Assembly: GCA_019422105.1 (NCBI GenBank) | Contig: JAHZDZ010000007.1 | Location: 110,194 to 174,193, forward strand | DNA length: 64,000 nt | Direction of reading: 5' to 3' | Source: Bacillota bacterium | GTDB taxonomy: Bacteria; Bacillota; Clostridia; Lachnospirales; Anaerotignaceae | Shown: piece by piece, positions 17,029 through 26,494 of the stretch | How positions within the stretch are numbered: position 1 is the first letter of the stretch | Layout: each line of letters starts with the position of its first letter | Program-made: the position numbers and the translations under genes | Notes under the pieces: generated by a model | What the model was told of the DNA's origin: nothing | What the model saw: the letters and a program-made list of their open reading frames with translations, nothing else | Databases searched by the model: none

Positions 17029-17859
17029 TTAAATTGCCACCGGAATCCTGCCCAATGATTCCCCATACTGGTATCCTGTTATCTTAAAATCATCCACAGT
17101 AAAATCGTAAAAATCCTTGATTTCCTTGTTTATCTCAAATTTTGGTGCGGGATAAGGCTTCCTTTGGATCATTTTTTCCACCATGGGGATATGTCTGTCA
17201 TAAATATGCATGTCCGAAATAACATGGATAAACTCACCTGCCGTAAGACCGCTGACCTGCGCCAGCATATGTACTAAAACCGCATACTGCACGACATTCC
17301 AGTTATTTGCCGTAAGGGTATCCTGGCTTCTCTGGTTCAAAATGGCGTTCAACCTGTTTCCCGTCACATTAAATGTCATGGAATAGGCGCAGGGATAGAG
17401 ATTCATTTCATGCAGATCGCTGAAGGTATAAATATTCGTCATAATACGGCGGCTATAGGGATTATTCTTTAAATCAAACAGAACCCGATCCACCTGATCG
17501 AATTCCCCTTCCCTGTACTTGTGCTTCACTCCCAGCTGGTAACCGTAGGCTTTGCCGATAGATCCGCTTTCATCCGCCCACTGATCCCAGATATGGCTGT
17601 TTAATTCATGAATGTTGTTGGACTTTTTCTGCCATATCCAAAGAAGCTCGTCAATGGCGTTCTTCCAATTGGTATAACGCAGTGTCATAATGGGAAATTC
17701 CTCCTGCAGATTATAACGGTTGACAACGCCAAACCTTTTCACCGTATAGGCGCTCTCCCCGTCTTCCCAGTGGGGGCGCACCTTCTCATTTTCTGTAGAA
17801 AAACCGTTTTCCAGTATATCTTTGCAGTTTGCAATAAATATCTCATCCGCTTTACTCAA
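17029..17859 (-). CDS. thyA: Thymidylate synthase
   Basis: A 276-residue ThyA. The catalytic cysteine is Cys157 in NLYPCAYSM, RRIMTNIY binds phosphate, and QRSQDTLTANNWNVVQYAVL and the IYDRHIPM segment are conserved. It methylates dUMP with methylene-tetrahydrofolate. The frame is open from an ATG at 17883, but that ATG lacks a ribosome site. AAGAAGGTG lies 5 bp before a TTG at 17859, which gives the usual family N-terminus (SKADEIFIANCKDIL), so TTG was chosen. folA follows. Confidence 0.95.
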   Translation of the reverse strand: MSKADEIFIANCKDILENGFSTENEKVRPHWEDGESAYTVKRFGVVNRYNLQEEFPIMTLRYTNWKNAIDELLWIWQKKSNNIHELNSHIWDQWADESGSIGKAYGYQLGVKHKYREGEFDQVDRVLFDLKNNPYSRRIMTNIYTFSDLHEMNLYPCAYSMTFNVTGNRLNAILNQRSQDTLTANNWNVVQYAVLVHMLAQVSGLTAGEFIHVISDMHIYDRHIPMVEKMIQRKPYPAPKFEINKEIKDFYDFTVDDFKITGYQYGESLGRIPVAI

Positions 17860-17883
17860 ATAGGCACCTTCTTTCTTTTTCAA

Positions 17884-18405
17884 AAAATTTGTTCAAGCCG
17901 TATCACAAATATCCATTTATACAGGCAAACCTTAATTCTTGCCCTTTTCCTCTTTTCTATATACAAAGTTGCAAGTTTATCAACAGTTCCCTTTCTGTAC
18001 ATTTTAGGCGGAAACCTCGAAATGCTCTGCATTTCTCAGTCGCTCTGCTCCTCAAGACAATTTTTCATAGCATAAAATTCATCTACAAGCAGACATTTAT
18101 TCTATGAATTGTCCTTCTCCGCTTTTCAATGCGCAAAGCAAAGAAAAATATAATTTTTCTTTGCTCGCGTTGCACGCGGCGTAGCATAAGGGAACTCTGT
18201 CTAGCCTTCGTTTATCAACAGTTCCCTTTCTGTTTCTGCTTTGCTTTTCACGAACATCATACCACAGGGGCATATGCCCACGCAACGAAAAGAAACCGTC
18301 AGAAAAAGGCTTTTGCTTGTGCAAAAAGCCTTATCTCTCTTGTCTATGAAAATATCCCTGTTTGAATATTATTGCGTATCGGACGCTTTACAGACCGTAA
18401 CTTAA
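17884..18405. repeat. Intergenic stretch with family 2 repeat remnants (minus orientation)
   Basis: No gene is seen. Read on the minus strand, two remnants of family 2 occur. One has GGTATGATGTTCGTGAAAA near 18250-18270 and a GCGGAGAAGG end near 18118. The other has CTTGAGGAGCAGAGCGACTGAG and CGAGGTTTCCGC near 18012-18055. The segment TATCAACAGTTCCCTTTCTG is present twice (from 17978 and 18210), which points to a local duplication. Confidence 0.55.
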
Positions 18406-19005
18406 CTACATTTCCCGTCTGCCCTCAAGAGCCCTGGAAAGGGTAACCTGATCCACATACTCCAAATCCCCGCCTACAGGCACACCATTTGCAATACGCG
18501 TCACCTTAATCCCCAAGGGCTTCAAAAGCCTGCTGACATACATAGCTGTGGCTTCGCCCTCTACATTGGGGTTTGTGGCAAGGATCACTTCCTCGACCTG
18601 AGCCCCTTGAATCCTGTCAAGAAGCTCCTTTATCTTTAAATCCTGAGGCCCTGTCCCCGTCATAGGCGATATAGCCCCGTGAAGCACATGATAGACGCCG
18701 TGATATTCCTTTGTTTTCTCATAGGCCGCCATATCCCTGGGATCCTCCACCACCATAATCGTAGCCTTATCCCGCTTTTCGCTGCTGCAAATCGGGCAGG
18801 GATCTTCATCTGTAATATTGCAGCACACCGAACAGTATTTCACATTATTTTTTGCATTCAATATGGCGTCGGATAAAGACAAAGCCTTTTCCCTTGGCAT
18901 ATTGATAATATAAAAAGCCAGCCTCTGAGCCGACTTGGCGCCAACGCCCGGCAAGGCCGCCAGCTCCTCTATAAGCTTTGTAATTGAGTCGCCATAATAA
19001 TTCAT
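18406..19005 (-). CDS. recR: Recombination protein RecR
   Basis: A 199-residue RecR: a helix-hairpin-helix ([20 protein letters not shown]), a four-cysteine zinc finger ([18 protein letters not shown] near 57-74), then a Toprim domain ([38 protein letters not shown]). It works with RecF and RecO in loading RecA at gaps. It lies 24 bp after the YbaB/EbfC gene in the conserved dnaX-ybaB-recR order and ends with TAG. Confidence 0.96.
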   Translation of the reverse strand: MNYYGDSITKLIEELAALPGVGAKSAQRLAFYIINMPREKALSLSDAILNAKNNVKYCSVCCNITDEDPCPICSSEKRDKATIMVVEDPRDMAAYEKTKEYHGVYHVLHGAISPMTGTGPQDLKIKELLDRIQGAQVEEVILATNPNVEGEATAMYVSRLLKPLGIKVTRIANGVPVGGDLEYVDQVTLSRALEGRREM

Positions 19006-19029
19006 GCTACCGCTCCTGTTTCCATTCCA

Positions 19030-19368
19030 TTAAAACATGCCGTTGCCAAGACCGCCTGTGATTCTGCTCATTTCCGTATTGTACATTTCATCGGCCTGCC
19101 GTACAGCCTCATTTACCGCAGACAGAATAATATCCTCAAGCATTTCCACATCATCCGCGTCAACCACCTCGGGGTCTATCTTGATTGACTGTATCACTTT
19201 TTTCCCCGTAATTACAATTTTTACCGCGCCGCCACCGCTGGTAACCTCAAGCTCCTTATCCGCCAGAGCCGCCTGGGTTTCCTCCATCTGCTTCTGCATT
19301 TTCTGTGCCTGCTTCATCAGGTTATTCATGTTCATACCGCCATACCCGCCAAATCCGCCTTTTGCCAT
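19030..19368 (-). CDS. YbaB/EbfC-family nucleoid-associated protein
   Basis: A 112-residue member of the YbaB/EbfC family of dimeric DNA-binding proteins. It has a Gly/Asn/Met-rich start (GGYGGMNMNNLMKQAQKMQK), a helix, a three-stranded sheet with the VTSGGGAVKIVITGKK stretch, and a C-terminal helix. The gene sits between dnaX and recR as in Bacillus (yaaK). It is preceded by AGGAGG and a 285-bp gap that separates it from dnaX. Confidence 0.93.
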   Translation of the reverse strand: MAKGGFGGYGGMNMNNLMKQAQKMQKQMEETQAALADKELEVTSGGGAVKIVITGKKVIQSIKIDPEVVDADDVEMLEDIILSAVNEAVRQADEMYNTEMSRITGGLGNGMF

Positions 19369-19428
19369 ATTCTATACTCCTCCTGTATATTTTTAAAATT
19401 TTTGGCCATTTCTGATACAGGCCCTTTT

Positions 19429-19535
19429 CCGGTGAGCACCACAAGAAAACAGCAGAGCTAAGAAAAAGCACTTCCTCTGGCCCTCTTGGCTTTTAGAGAA
19501 ATGTCGTTTTGTTTTCTCAGCTGGCACTTCACCGG
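19429..19535. repeat. Imperfect inverted repeat between dnaX and ybaB
   Basis: CCGGTGA...AAGAAAAC (19429-19451) is mirrored by GTTTTCTC...TCACCGG (19511-19535), with partly matching inner sequence. A second small pair (CTAAGAAAAAGC and GCTTTTAG) lies inside. The stretch could fold into a long branched hairpin in the dnaX-ybaB transcript. Confidence 0.4.
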
Positions 19536-19653
19536 CGTCTGCCGGTTATGAAATAAAGCTTGCTTTTTATTTTCTTAACACGGGACGCCACACTTAATCT
19601 ATTTTATTTTAATATATCAGAAAGCTTTTGTCTATATTCCATAGATTTCAAAA

Positions 19654-21243
19654 TCATTCAAAATCCGCTTCCGGAAAATATCCGCTCATAAGACTTTCAA
19701 ACTCCAAGTCCTCTTCCTTTGCTTCCTCCTCACCATAAAGGGTTTTTCTTTTCTGCTCATATTCCCCTTTTGTGACGGCCTTGAGGGTAAATTCCCTTCC
19801 CATCCTTTCCGCCAATTTTTCGGAAATTTCTTCTTCCTTTTTTAGTATAATGTCCTCAATCGCCTTATTGTCACATACCAGATAAAGTAAATCCTCCTCC
19901 AGATAACCTAAATCCACCTTGCTCAAAAGACCTTTTAAAGCCGCATCAAATCCACTTTTCAGCTCCGGCCATACGTCCATAATTTCCTTCATATCCTCGG
20001 GAAGAGCTTTCGGTTTAACCTTTTTCGCTGGTTTCTCTTTTTTCACTGACATGTCTGACGGGCCGGCAGGAACGGGAACCGCAAAACTGCCGTTTTGTAA
20101 ATTTCTCTCCAGTGATGCTATTCTGGCCGCCAACGCCTCATAGGACTCCTTTGCAGTTGGGGAGCACAGCTTCAAAAGAGCAACCTCCAACAGTATCCGT
20201 TCATTTCCGGCGTATTTCAGCTGTCCCATAAGCTCTGAAAAGGTTCTGATTAAAAACAAAATTTCTTCTCCCGAAAGCTTCTCCAGCTGTTTTTTATATT
20301 CCGCCATTGTCTCCTCCGAAACATCCAAAACAGCAGCCGCATCTGAGACAGTAGACACAACAAGAAGATTTCTCAGATGGGACACCAAATCCTCCACAAA
20401 CTGACCGACATCCCTTCCCTGCATCACAATCGCATCTACCATATCCATGCATTTCGCGGAATTCTTTGCCGCAATCGCATCTGTCATCTGGAAAAAAGCG
20501 CTGTCGTCAACCGATCCCATTATATCCAAAACCTTCTCTAAAGTTACTCTTTCTCCATAGTAAAAAGCAATGCACTGATCCAATATACTCAGGGAGTCCC
20601 TCATGGAACCGTCTCCAAGCTTCGCAACATAGCGAAGCGCCCGCTCGTCCACCTCAACCTTCTCCTCCGCCAAATACACCTTCAGTGTTTCTACAATATC
20701 CTCCGATGAAATACGCCTGAAATCAAACCTCTGACAGCGAGAGAGTATCGTAGCAGGGACCTTTTGCGGATCGGTTGTCGCCAATATAAAAATGACATGA
20801 GCCGGAGGTTCCTCCAATGTTTTCAAAAGAGCATTAAAGGCACCGGTAGACAGCATATGAACCTCATCTATGATATAAACCTTGTATTTTCCTTCTGTTG
20901 GGGGATATTTTACCTCCTCACGGATTTCTCTGATATTGTCCACGCCATTATTGGAAGCGGCATCAATTTCCACCACATTCAGACTGCGTCCCTCTGCTAT
21001 CGCCTGGCACATTTCGCATGTATTGCAGGGTTCCCCCTCCTTTGGCGTCAGACAATTGATAGCCCTGGCAAATATCTTGGCAGTCGATGTTTTTCCGGTG
21101 CCTCTCGTCCCGCAGAACAGATAGGCGTGGGATACACGGCCGTTCATAATCTGGTTTTTCAGCGTCTTAACAATATGCTTTTGCCCAATGACATGCTCAA
21201 AGGTTCTGGGTCTGAATTTTCTGTATAATGCTTGATATGCCAT
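19654..21243 (-). CDS. dnaX: DNA polymerase III subunits gamma and tau
   Basis: A 529-residue clamp-loader ATPase. It has Walker A GTRGTGKTSTAK near 45-56, a zinc module with four cysteines (CLTPKEGEPCNTCEMC) and the Walker B/DEVH box (IDEVHMLSTGAFNALLKTLE). The arginine-finger box ILSRCQRFDF and the domain III collar are also present. A charged C-terminal tail of about 140 residues corresponds to a short tau part. The start follows AAAGGAG. A TATAAT-type -10 is at 21323-21328. The SRP RNA gene lies upstream as in Bacillus. Confidence 0.96.
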   Translation of the reverse strand: MAYQALYRKFRPRTFEHVIGQKHIVKTLKNQIMNGRVSHAYLFCGTRGTGKTSTAKIFARAINCLTPKEGEPCNTCEMCQAIAEGRSLNVVEIDAASNNGVDNIREIREEVKYPPTEGKYKVYIIDEVHMLSTGAFNALLKTLEEPPAHVIFILATTDPQKVPATILSRCQRFDFRRISSEDIVETLKVYLAEEKVEVDERALRYVAKLGDGSMRDSLSILDQCIAFYYGERVTLEKVLDIMGSVDDSAFFQMTDAIAAKNSAKCMDMVDAIVMQGRDVGQFVEDLVSHLRNLLVVSTVSDAAAVLDVSEETMAEYKKQLEKLSGEEILFLIRTFSELMGQLKYAGNERILLEVALLKLCSPTAKESYEALAARIASLERNLQNGSFAVPVPAGPSDMSVKKEKPAKKVKPKALPEDMKEIMDVWPELKSGFDAALKGLLSKVDLGYLEEDLLYLVCDNKAIEDIILKKEEEISEKLAERMGREFTLKAVTKGEYEQKRKTLYGEEEAKEEDLEFESLMSGYFPEADFE

Positions 21244-21650
21244 AATGCGATCTCCTTTCTGTGGAAAAATACATAGCAGAAAACCAATAATTTTATTCTG
21301 CTTCTTATTACCTATTATGTTAATTATACCATAAAAGACAGAAAACGGCTTTAAAGCCGCAGTTTTCCAGGTTCTCCGCTGAAATTTATCGTTTGTTATA
21401 CCACAATTTCAAACGGAAAGCTCCGTAAAATTTACGTTTTTCTCAGTCGTATTACGCCTTGAGTCCTTCAAAAAAGCATTTGCTTGTCTGAAACAGCCGA
21501 GCCGGTTCTTTTCCGTCTTCTCTCCGCTTTTTCGCGTCGGAAATCCCCATAAAGCAAAGTTTTACTCGGTCGTATTCTTCCGCAAGTCTTTCCCATACAG
21601 CAAAAAAGCACAGCCATCACCGGCTGTACTCTTCCTTTATCAATTAGGAA
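21244..21650 (-). repeat. Gap between ffs and dnaX with a family 2 repeat copy
   Basis: Read on the minus strand, the CGCGAAAAAGCGGAGAGAAG core of family 2 lies at 21521-21541, and related GACTGAG...GCTTTCCG text continues to about 21405. GGTATAAC (about 21395-21402) and TATGGTATAAT (21323-21333) repeat the family's promoter-like start. The second probably serves dnaX. No gene is seen. Confidence 0.6.
21610..21627 (-). terminator. Terminator of the SRP RNA gene
   Basis: ACAGCC (21610-21615) pairs with GGCTGT (21622-21627). On the minus strand the hairpin is followed by GCTTTTTT. It lies about 24 bp beyond the 3' end of the SRP RNA. Confidence 0.65.
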
Positions 21651-21920
21651 TCCGTGCATCTGCTTTTGACTTTACTTTCTGAGCGTTACCAGTATCGGAA
21701 GCTCGGGCCAAGCGACCTTGTGGCACATAGAAGTGGCTGCTTAGTGCTGCTGCCTTCCGGCCCTGACACGGTTCACAGGTTCCTATTGCACAAGACTCAA
21801 CCGTCAGCACCCCCTTTAAAGGGCAGACCCCAAAAAGAAAAAGCCTGGAGCAGACATCACCCCCACTATAGCGGATTGTGGGTACAGGGAGCCGCTGCTT
21901 CCCCGGCTAGCACGGAAATC
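21651..21920 (-). ncRNA. ffs: Signal recognition particle RNA (large, Gram-positive type)
   Basis: On the minus strand the 270-nt RNA starts with TTCCGTGCTAGCCGGGG and ends with GATGCACGGA, so the ends pair. The domain IV core GTCAGGGCCGGAAGGCAGCA, where Ffh binds, is intact at about 21760-21780. The CTGTACCCACAATCCGCTAT Alu-domain segment near the 5' end matches the Bacillus 6S/scRNA type with an Alu domain. The gene lies between tadA and dnaX, its usual place in Firmicutes, with a consensus promoter (21946-21974) and its own terminator. Confidence 0.95.
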
Positions 21921-21945
21921 TTATTCACATACTTATTGCTTTACT

Positions 21946-21974
21946 AGTATACCGTCTTTTCTTCCAACTGTCAA
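21946..21974 (-). promoter_or_regulatory. Strong promoter of the SRP RNA gene
   Basis: On the minus strand, a perfect TTGACA (21969-21974), 17 bp, then TATACT (21946-21951). Transcription should begin about 15-20 nt before the mature RNA 5' end. Confidence 0.85.
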
Positions 21975-21984
21975 TAAACATAAT

Positions 21985-22092
21985 ATACCATAAAAGCGGA
22001 GAAAGCAGGCTGCACAGAAGCAATACTGCAAGCAGTCCGTTTGCATACTATTCACACTATCTCCGTTTTTTCGCGGATATTATACCCTACAG
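21985..22092 (-). repeat. Family 2 repeat copy directly after tadA
   Basis: On the minus strand, GGGTATAATATCCGCG begins a few bases past the tadA stop codon (TATAAT at 22079-22084). An AACGGAGA segment and a GACTGCTTGCAG segment follow. The copy ends near a second TTTATGGTA. The start is nearly identical to the copy at 51631-51660. Confidence 0.65.
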
Positions 22093-22593
22093 TCAAAGTT
22101 CCTTCTTCTCTGCCTGACATTCCTCTGAAGTCTCACTTCCCGTGACTTTTCTGAAACGCTTGAAAAAGTCACTCATGAGGAAGCTGCATTTTTCCTGAAG
22201 AACACCCTCCATAACCTCCGCCTGATGATTCAATCTGGGCTCATTTAATATATTCAAAATAGAAACGGCACAGCCTGCCTTTTTATTGCGCGTCCCAAAA
22301 ACCACCTTGGGAATTCTGGCCTGCACAATAGCGCCTGCGCACATGGGGCAAGGCTCGACTGTCACATAGAGCGTACAGTCCTCAAGGCGCCAGTCTCCCA
22401 CCGCCTCACATGCCTCATGTATCGCCAGTATTTCCGCATGGCAGAGGGCATTTTTTGCTGTGTTGCGCATATTATGTCCTCTGCCAATGATTTCGCCGTT
22501 CTTTACTATCACTGCCCCTATGGGCACCTCATTGATGGAATAAGCCCTCTGTGCTTCCTTTAGGGCCTCAGCCATAAATATTTCCTCTTCCAT
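22093..22593 (-). CDS. tadA: tRNA-specific adenosine deaminase
   Basis: A 166-residue deaminase with the zinc site of TadA: His52-Ala-Glu54 in LCHAEILAIHEAC, and Pro81-Cys-Pro-Met-Cys85 in VEPCPMCAGAI. It converts A34 to inosine in tRNA-Arg(ACG). The C-terminal tail (GVLQEKCSFLMSDFFKRFR) is also typical. It starts 12 bp after the LCP gene. A downstream in-frame ATG with AGAGG before it is an alternative start. Confidence 0.94.
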   Translation of the reverse strand: MEEEIFMAEALKEAQRAYSINEVPIGAVIVKNGEIIGRGHNMRNTAKNALCHAEILAIHEACEAVGDWRLEDCTLYVTVEPCPMCAGAIVQARIPKVVFGTRNKKAGCAVSILNILNEPRLNHQAEVMEGVLQEKCSFLMSDFFKRFRKVTGSETSEECQAEKKEL

Positions 22594-22605
22594 TGTATTA
22601 CCCCA

Positions 22606-23760
22606 TTATTTATTGGACGTGTTTTCTTCCGCTTCCCCGTTTTGCGCTTCCTTCTCCTCTGAATCATCCCCGTAAATTATTTTTTTCAATTCAGCGGCAT
22701 TTTCGGCATAATCGCACATGATAACGCTTTGAGCGCCCTGCTTTGCGTCATACCACATACCGTCAAAGGGCACCCTTGCCTGGTCAATCGTCAGATTGTC
22801 AAGTCCAAGGGCCTGGAAGCCAAGTGAAATAATATCGGAAACCGGCATATTGGTTTTCACCTTGCTAAGTCCGATATTGGCAAGATTCATAATTTCGCTG
22901 GGATTATTGATCCCCTTCACCTTTTTATAGATAGCCATAAGGATATCTCTCTGCCTTTGGGTTCTCGCAAAATCATTGTTTCCGATAAAACGGTTATTGG
23001 CATGGCCCAAAACCTGCGCGCCCGTCAGCGTTACATTTTCGCCTACCGGCACCTTGCCGTTGTCAGGGTATCTCTGTAAATAGAAATCGGACTCCTCCTG
23101 CGTAATGTTCAATTCAATGCCACCCAGGGCGTCGACAATATCAATCAATCCGTCAAAATCCACAACCACATAATATTGGATATCCAGACCGTAGAGTTCA
23201 TTGATAGTATTTATCGTAAGCCCTGCGCCGCCCAGAGCATAGGCGGTATTGAGCTTATACCAGCTGAAGCCCTCGATGGGCACCCAGGTATCTCTTAAAA
23301 ACGAGGTCAGAACTACCCTTTTTTCCTTATAATTATAGGAAGCCATAATCATGGTGTCGCTTCTGGCTCTTTTTTCTCCCGGCCTTGCGTCCTGTCCGAT
23401 TAACAGAATATTCAGCACATCCTTGTCTATCTGCTCAACCTTATAAATATCCTCCTCATAACCCGCATCCTGCGCATCCACAGACGCATCGCCAAAAATC
23501 CTCTCGATTTCCTCAGGACTCATGTTGGCAAAGGCTTTTTCCATCTCCTCCAAAGACATACTTCCTATGTTGCCATACACATCATCTGTCACAGATTTGT
23601 CCTTGTCCACAATTTTGACGTTTCCGTCATGAATCGTATTTAATTTGCCGTAAGCATATACAAAAATGCAAACGAGCAACACAATGACAACTGCCGCAAT
23701 ACTAACGGCAATTTTCCCCTGCCTGGGCAGCTTATTCCATCTTTCCTTCAGCTTATTCAT
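22606..23760 (-). CDS. LytR-CpsA-Psr (LCP) family cell-wall protein
   Basis: A 384-residue type II membrane protein: a short cytoplasmic tail, one membrane segment near 15-40, a linker, then an LCP domain. The domain contains LLIGQDARPGEKRARSDTMI, LTSFLRDTWVPIEG, the KLNTAYALGGAGLTINTINE stretch and the FARTQRQRDILMAIYKKV arginine box. LCP enzymes transfer lipid-linked polymers such as teichoic acids or capsule to peptidoglycan. The ATG at 23760 overlaps the end of the upstream lipoprotein gene by 8 bp and has GGAG in front, so it was preferred to the ATG at 23775. Confidence 0.9.
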   Translation of the reverse strand: MNKLKERWNKLPRQGKIAVSIAAVVIVLLVCIFVYAYGKLNTIHDGNVKIVDKDKSVTDDVYGNIGSMSLEEMEKAFANMSPEEIERIFGDASVDAQDAGYEEDIYKVEQIDKDVLNILLIGQDARPGEKRARSDTMIMASYNYKEKRVVLTSFLRDTWVPIEGFSWYKLNTAYALGGAGLTINTINELYGLDIQYYVVVDFDGLIDIVDALGGIELNITQEESDFYLQRYPDNGKVPVGENVTLTGAQVLGHANNRFIGNNDFARTQRQRDILMAIYKKVKGINNPSEIMNLANIGLSKVKTNMPVSDIISLGFQALGLDNLTIDQARVPFDGMWYDAKQGAQSVIMCDYAENAAELKKIIYGDDSEEKEAQNGEAEENTSNK

Positions 23761-25120
23761 ACTGCGTTTCTCCATTCTGATTCAATTCTGCTATAAAGGT
23801 ACTCTGTATATTATTTTCAAAATCTGTGATTTTAATGTAATCATCCAACCCGTCCTGATTGAAATCCGCCGCAAAATAAATCTGTCCATAATCAATATCG
23901 TCATTTCTGGATACCAGACCTTTTGGCGTCAGAACATAGCGTATGGTTGTCCACGTTTTATCGCAGATATAAATTTCCTTTACACCGTCCTGATTCAAAT
24001 CTCCCGTATAAATGAACCCGTCCAGACTTTCTATGGACAGATGGGTTCGCCAGATATTGGTAAAATTGCCCTCCGCGGCAGTATAAAGGTAAAGATCCAT
24101 GCCGTCCGTCATTATATATTCACTGCTGCCGTCGCCGTCCAAATCCTCAGCCTTAAACTGTGTCACCCCGTGGTTCAGGTAAAACTGCCTCTCCTTCACA
24201 AAAGCGCCGTCCTGCTTTTTGTAATACTCAATGCCATTTTTCCCTCCAAGCACAAGTCTCGTGCCGTCAGAGGCGATACAGGTATAGTCAGGAAGCAGGA
24301 GTGCTATCTCCTCCCCCGTTTTATTCAGGCTGCTGTCTGTAAAAACAACTTTGTCCGCAACGGAATACTGAGCGCTGTCATGTCCTTCCGCAGCGTTCAC
24401 ATAGCTTCCAAGCAAAACGGCAATGCTGTCCGCCTCCGAAGTTCCATCATTATAAAAGGATACCGACAGGGGCACCAGTCCGTCGCCGCCGTATGCAATT
24501 TTTTTGTATAAGCTGAAACCGTTTCTGTAGCGGTACACATTGACGCTGCTGCCGGATATGCAGGTTAGAAGCATATTGCCGCTGGCGTCTCTCCCCACAG
24601 AGGAGAAGCCCGTGACGGGAAGCTTTGATTTTTTTTCTGTAAAGCCGCCCATTTCCCTGTCGCTTTCAAATGCCTTGATAGCAACATCCTTCGTGAACAC
24701 GTTTCGGTTACTCAGACTATATGCCTTATTGGTGTTTGCATCCTTATAATAGACGCCGAGAATATCATTCCGTCCAAAATAAAAGTAAGCCAGGCCCGCA
24801 CGATCCCCATTGAAATGAACCATATCAGCCGTACCCACCACTACACTTTTGCCGGCGCTCTTTTTTAACGGGTAGCCTGCGTCCTCACTGGCTAAAAATG
24901 CATTTTCATCTGCTGTAGGCACTGTCCCCTGAAAGAACTGTATGGTATCGCTGTCATATCGCCAGTAAAAGGACTTAAAGGTATCCTCTATCAGCTGTTC
25001 ATATTTTTCCTGTTCCTTCACAGAAAGAGAAAACTGCGCCTCTTCCTCTCCGCTTTGTTTATTAGCACAGCCGCTCAGCATAAAAATAAGCAGCAGTAGC
25101 ATTATCATTTTGAGCCTCAT
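23753..25120 (-). CDS. Lipoprotein with FG-GAP/VCBS-type beta-propeller repeats
   Basis: A 455-residue lipoprotein: signal peptide, lipobox MLSGC with Cys18, then a repetitive beta-rich body. Repeat loops of the FG-GAP/VCBS type are seen, such as DLDGDGSSEYIMTDG, DLNQDGVKEIYICD and DFNQDGLDDYIKI, with DxNxDG calcium-binding spacing near 340-440. It is probably a surface-exposed propeller, perhaps a receptor or wall-binding partner. The following LCP gene overlaps its end, so the two proteins may act together at the envelope. Confidence 0.78.
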   Translation of the reverse strand: MRLKMIMLLLLIFMLSGCANKQSGEEEAQFSLSVKEQEKYEQLIEDTFKSFYWRYDSDTIQFFQGTVPTADENAFLASEDAGYPLKKSAGKSVVVGTADMVHFNGDRAGLAYFYFGRNDILGVYYKDANTNKAYSLSNRNVFTKDVAIKAFESDREMGGFTEKKSKLPVTGFSSVGRDASGNMLLTCISGSSVNVYRYRNGFSLYKKIAYGGDGLVPLSVSFYNDGTSEADSIAVLLGSYVNAAEGHDSAQYSVADKVVFTDSSLNKTGEEIALLLPDYTCIASDGTRLVLGGKNGIEYYKKQDGAFVKERQFYLNHGVTQFKAEDLDGDGSSEYIMTDGMDLYLYTAAEGNFTNIWRTHLSIESLDGFIYTGDLNQDGVKEIYICDKTWTTIRYVLTPKGLVSRNDDIDYGQIYFAADFNQDGLDDYIKITDFENNIQSTFIAELNQNGETQYE

Positions 25121-25209
25121 AACATCCTTTCACGTCCCTATATCGAAATTCCGTTTATTTTGACGTTTACCTGTACTATTATATAATACCAAGGCTCTTA
25201 AATCAAATA

Positions 25210-25743
25210 TCATTTGCCAAAAACATAGCATATTACAAAAAAAGAAGCAATAATTCCTGCAATGTTTGCAATCAGCGCGCCGCTTAAGGTGTATTTCGTC
25301 TTCCTGATATTGACACTCATAAAATAAAGGGACATGGTATAAAATACCGTTTCCGTACATCCCATCATTGTGGAGGCAAGACGGCCGATAAAGGAGTCCG
25401 TGCCGAATGTCTTAAACAGGTCAATCACAATTCCCGTTGCCGCCGAGGAGGAAACCAGGCGCATCAGGCTCAGGGGAATAACCTCCGCCGGAAATCCAAT
25501 CAAATCAGTTACAGGCCTTATAAGAGCAACCAGCAAATCCAGTGCCCCTGACGCTCGCAGAACAGATACGGCCATCATAAGTCCAATCAGTGTCGGCATA
25601 ATCTGAAATACCGTTTGAATGCCGTCCTTTGCCCCATCAATAAAGGTATCGTAAATGTCCACCTTTTTTGCGTACCCAAACAGTATGATAATCAAAAATG
25701 TCAATGGTATTAACAAATCGGATATGTAAATGATAAGCCTCAA
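25210..25743 (-). CDS. spmB: Spore maturation protein B
   Basis: A 177-residue membrane protein with five or so helices and the nucleoside-recognition (Gate) fold seen in SpmB: DGAKDGIQTVFQIMPTLIGLM, IPLSLMRLVSSSAATGI and the FYTMSLYFMSVNIRKTKY end. With SpmA it promotes spore core dehydration. The start is a TTG whose bases overlap the spmA stop codon (TTGA), with GGAGAGGGGG upstream. The length then equals Bacillus SpmB. Confidence 0.93.
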   Translation of the reverse strand: MRLIIYISDLLIPLTFLIIILFGYAKKVDIYDTFIDGAKDGIQTVFQIMPTLIGLMMAVSVLRASGALDLLVALIRPVTDLIGFPAEVIPLSLMRLVSSSAATGIVIDLFKTFGTDSFIGRLASTMMGCTETVFYTMSLYFMSVNIRKTKYTLSGALIANIAGIIASFFVICYVFGK

Positions 25744-26321
25744 TCCCTGTGCCCCCTCTCCCTTGCCTTTGCATATAAAACGCCCGCAACGGTTGAAACA
25801 AGCGTGGCGATAAGACAAGGCGCCATAATCTCGGAGGGGTTTAATGAGCCGTACTGCTGTCTGTAGGCAATGATATTGACGGAAATGAGCTGTATAGAGG
25901 ACATATTTATAATCAGAAACATACACATGGCATTAGATGCTGTGCTTTTGTGATGGTTCAGCTTATCCAGCTCCTTCATTGCCTCAAGCCCCGCCGGCGT
26001 CGCGGCCCAGCCAAGGCCCAGAAAATTGGCTATGAAGTTTGTGGCAATATATTCCTGTGCGGGATGTCCGTCAGGCACAGAGGGGAACAAAAAGCGCAGG
26101 AGAGGCTTCATTTTCTTCGATAAAAGCTCAATAGCCCCTCCCTTTTGCGCTATTTTAATAATTCCTGTCCATGTGGCCATGACGCCAAGCATAGTAATGC
26201 AAAGGGATACCGCGTCCTTCCCCCCGCTAATAGCGGCATTCGTCACATCCTCTACTCTTCCTGTCAATATCCCATATAATACGCCGATTACAATAAAGGC
26301 GCCCCAAATATAGTTAAGCAT
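25740..26321 (-). CDS. spmA: Spore maturation protein A
   Basis: A 193-residue membrane protein of the SpmA family: MLNYIWGAFIVIGVLYGILT, AAISGGKDAVSLCITMLGVMA, the FLGLGWAATPAGLEAMKELD segment and the NMSSIQLISVNIIAYRQQYG segment. It is translationally coupled to spmB. The pair is required for low spore water content and heat resistance in Bacillus. It is divergent from the AbrB-like gene. Confidence 0.94.
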   Translation of the reverse strand: MLNYIWGAFIVIGVLYGILTGRVEDVTNAAISGGKDAVSLCITMLGVMATWTGIIKIAQKGGAIELLSKKMKPLLRFLFPSVPDGHPAQEYIATNFIANFLGLGWAATPAGLEAMKELDKLNHHKSTASNAMCMFLIINMSSIQLISVNIIAYRQQYGSLNPSEIMAPCLIATLVSTVAGVLYAKARERGHRD

Positions 26322-26494
26322 ATAAAATTACCCTCTTTTCTCCCATTATAATAGTAATAATATTCAATCTTTTTTTCCTTATTCCCTAAAAACAGCCAAA
26401 AGTTTTGACAATTTAACCTGAATATTGACTTTATATTACAATTATGATACGCTTAAGGGCAAATAGAACAATTTACCACTTTAGGAGGATATCT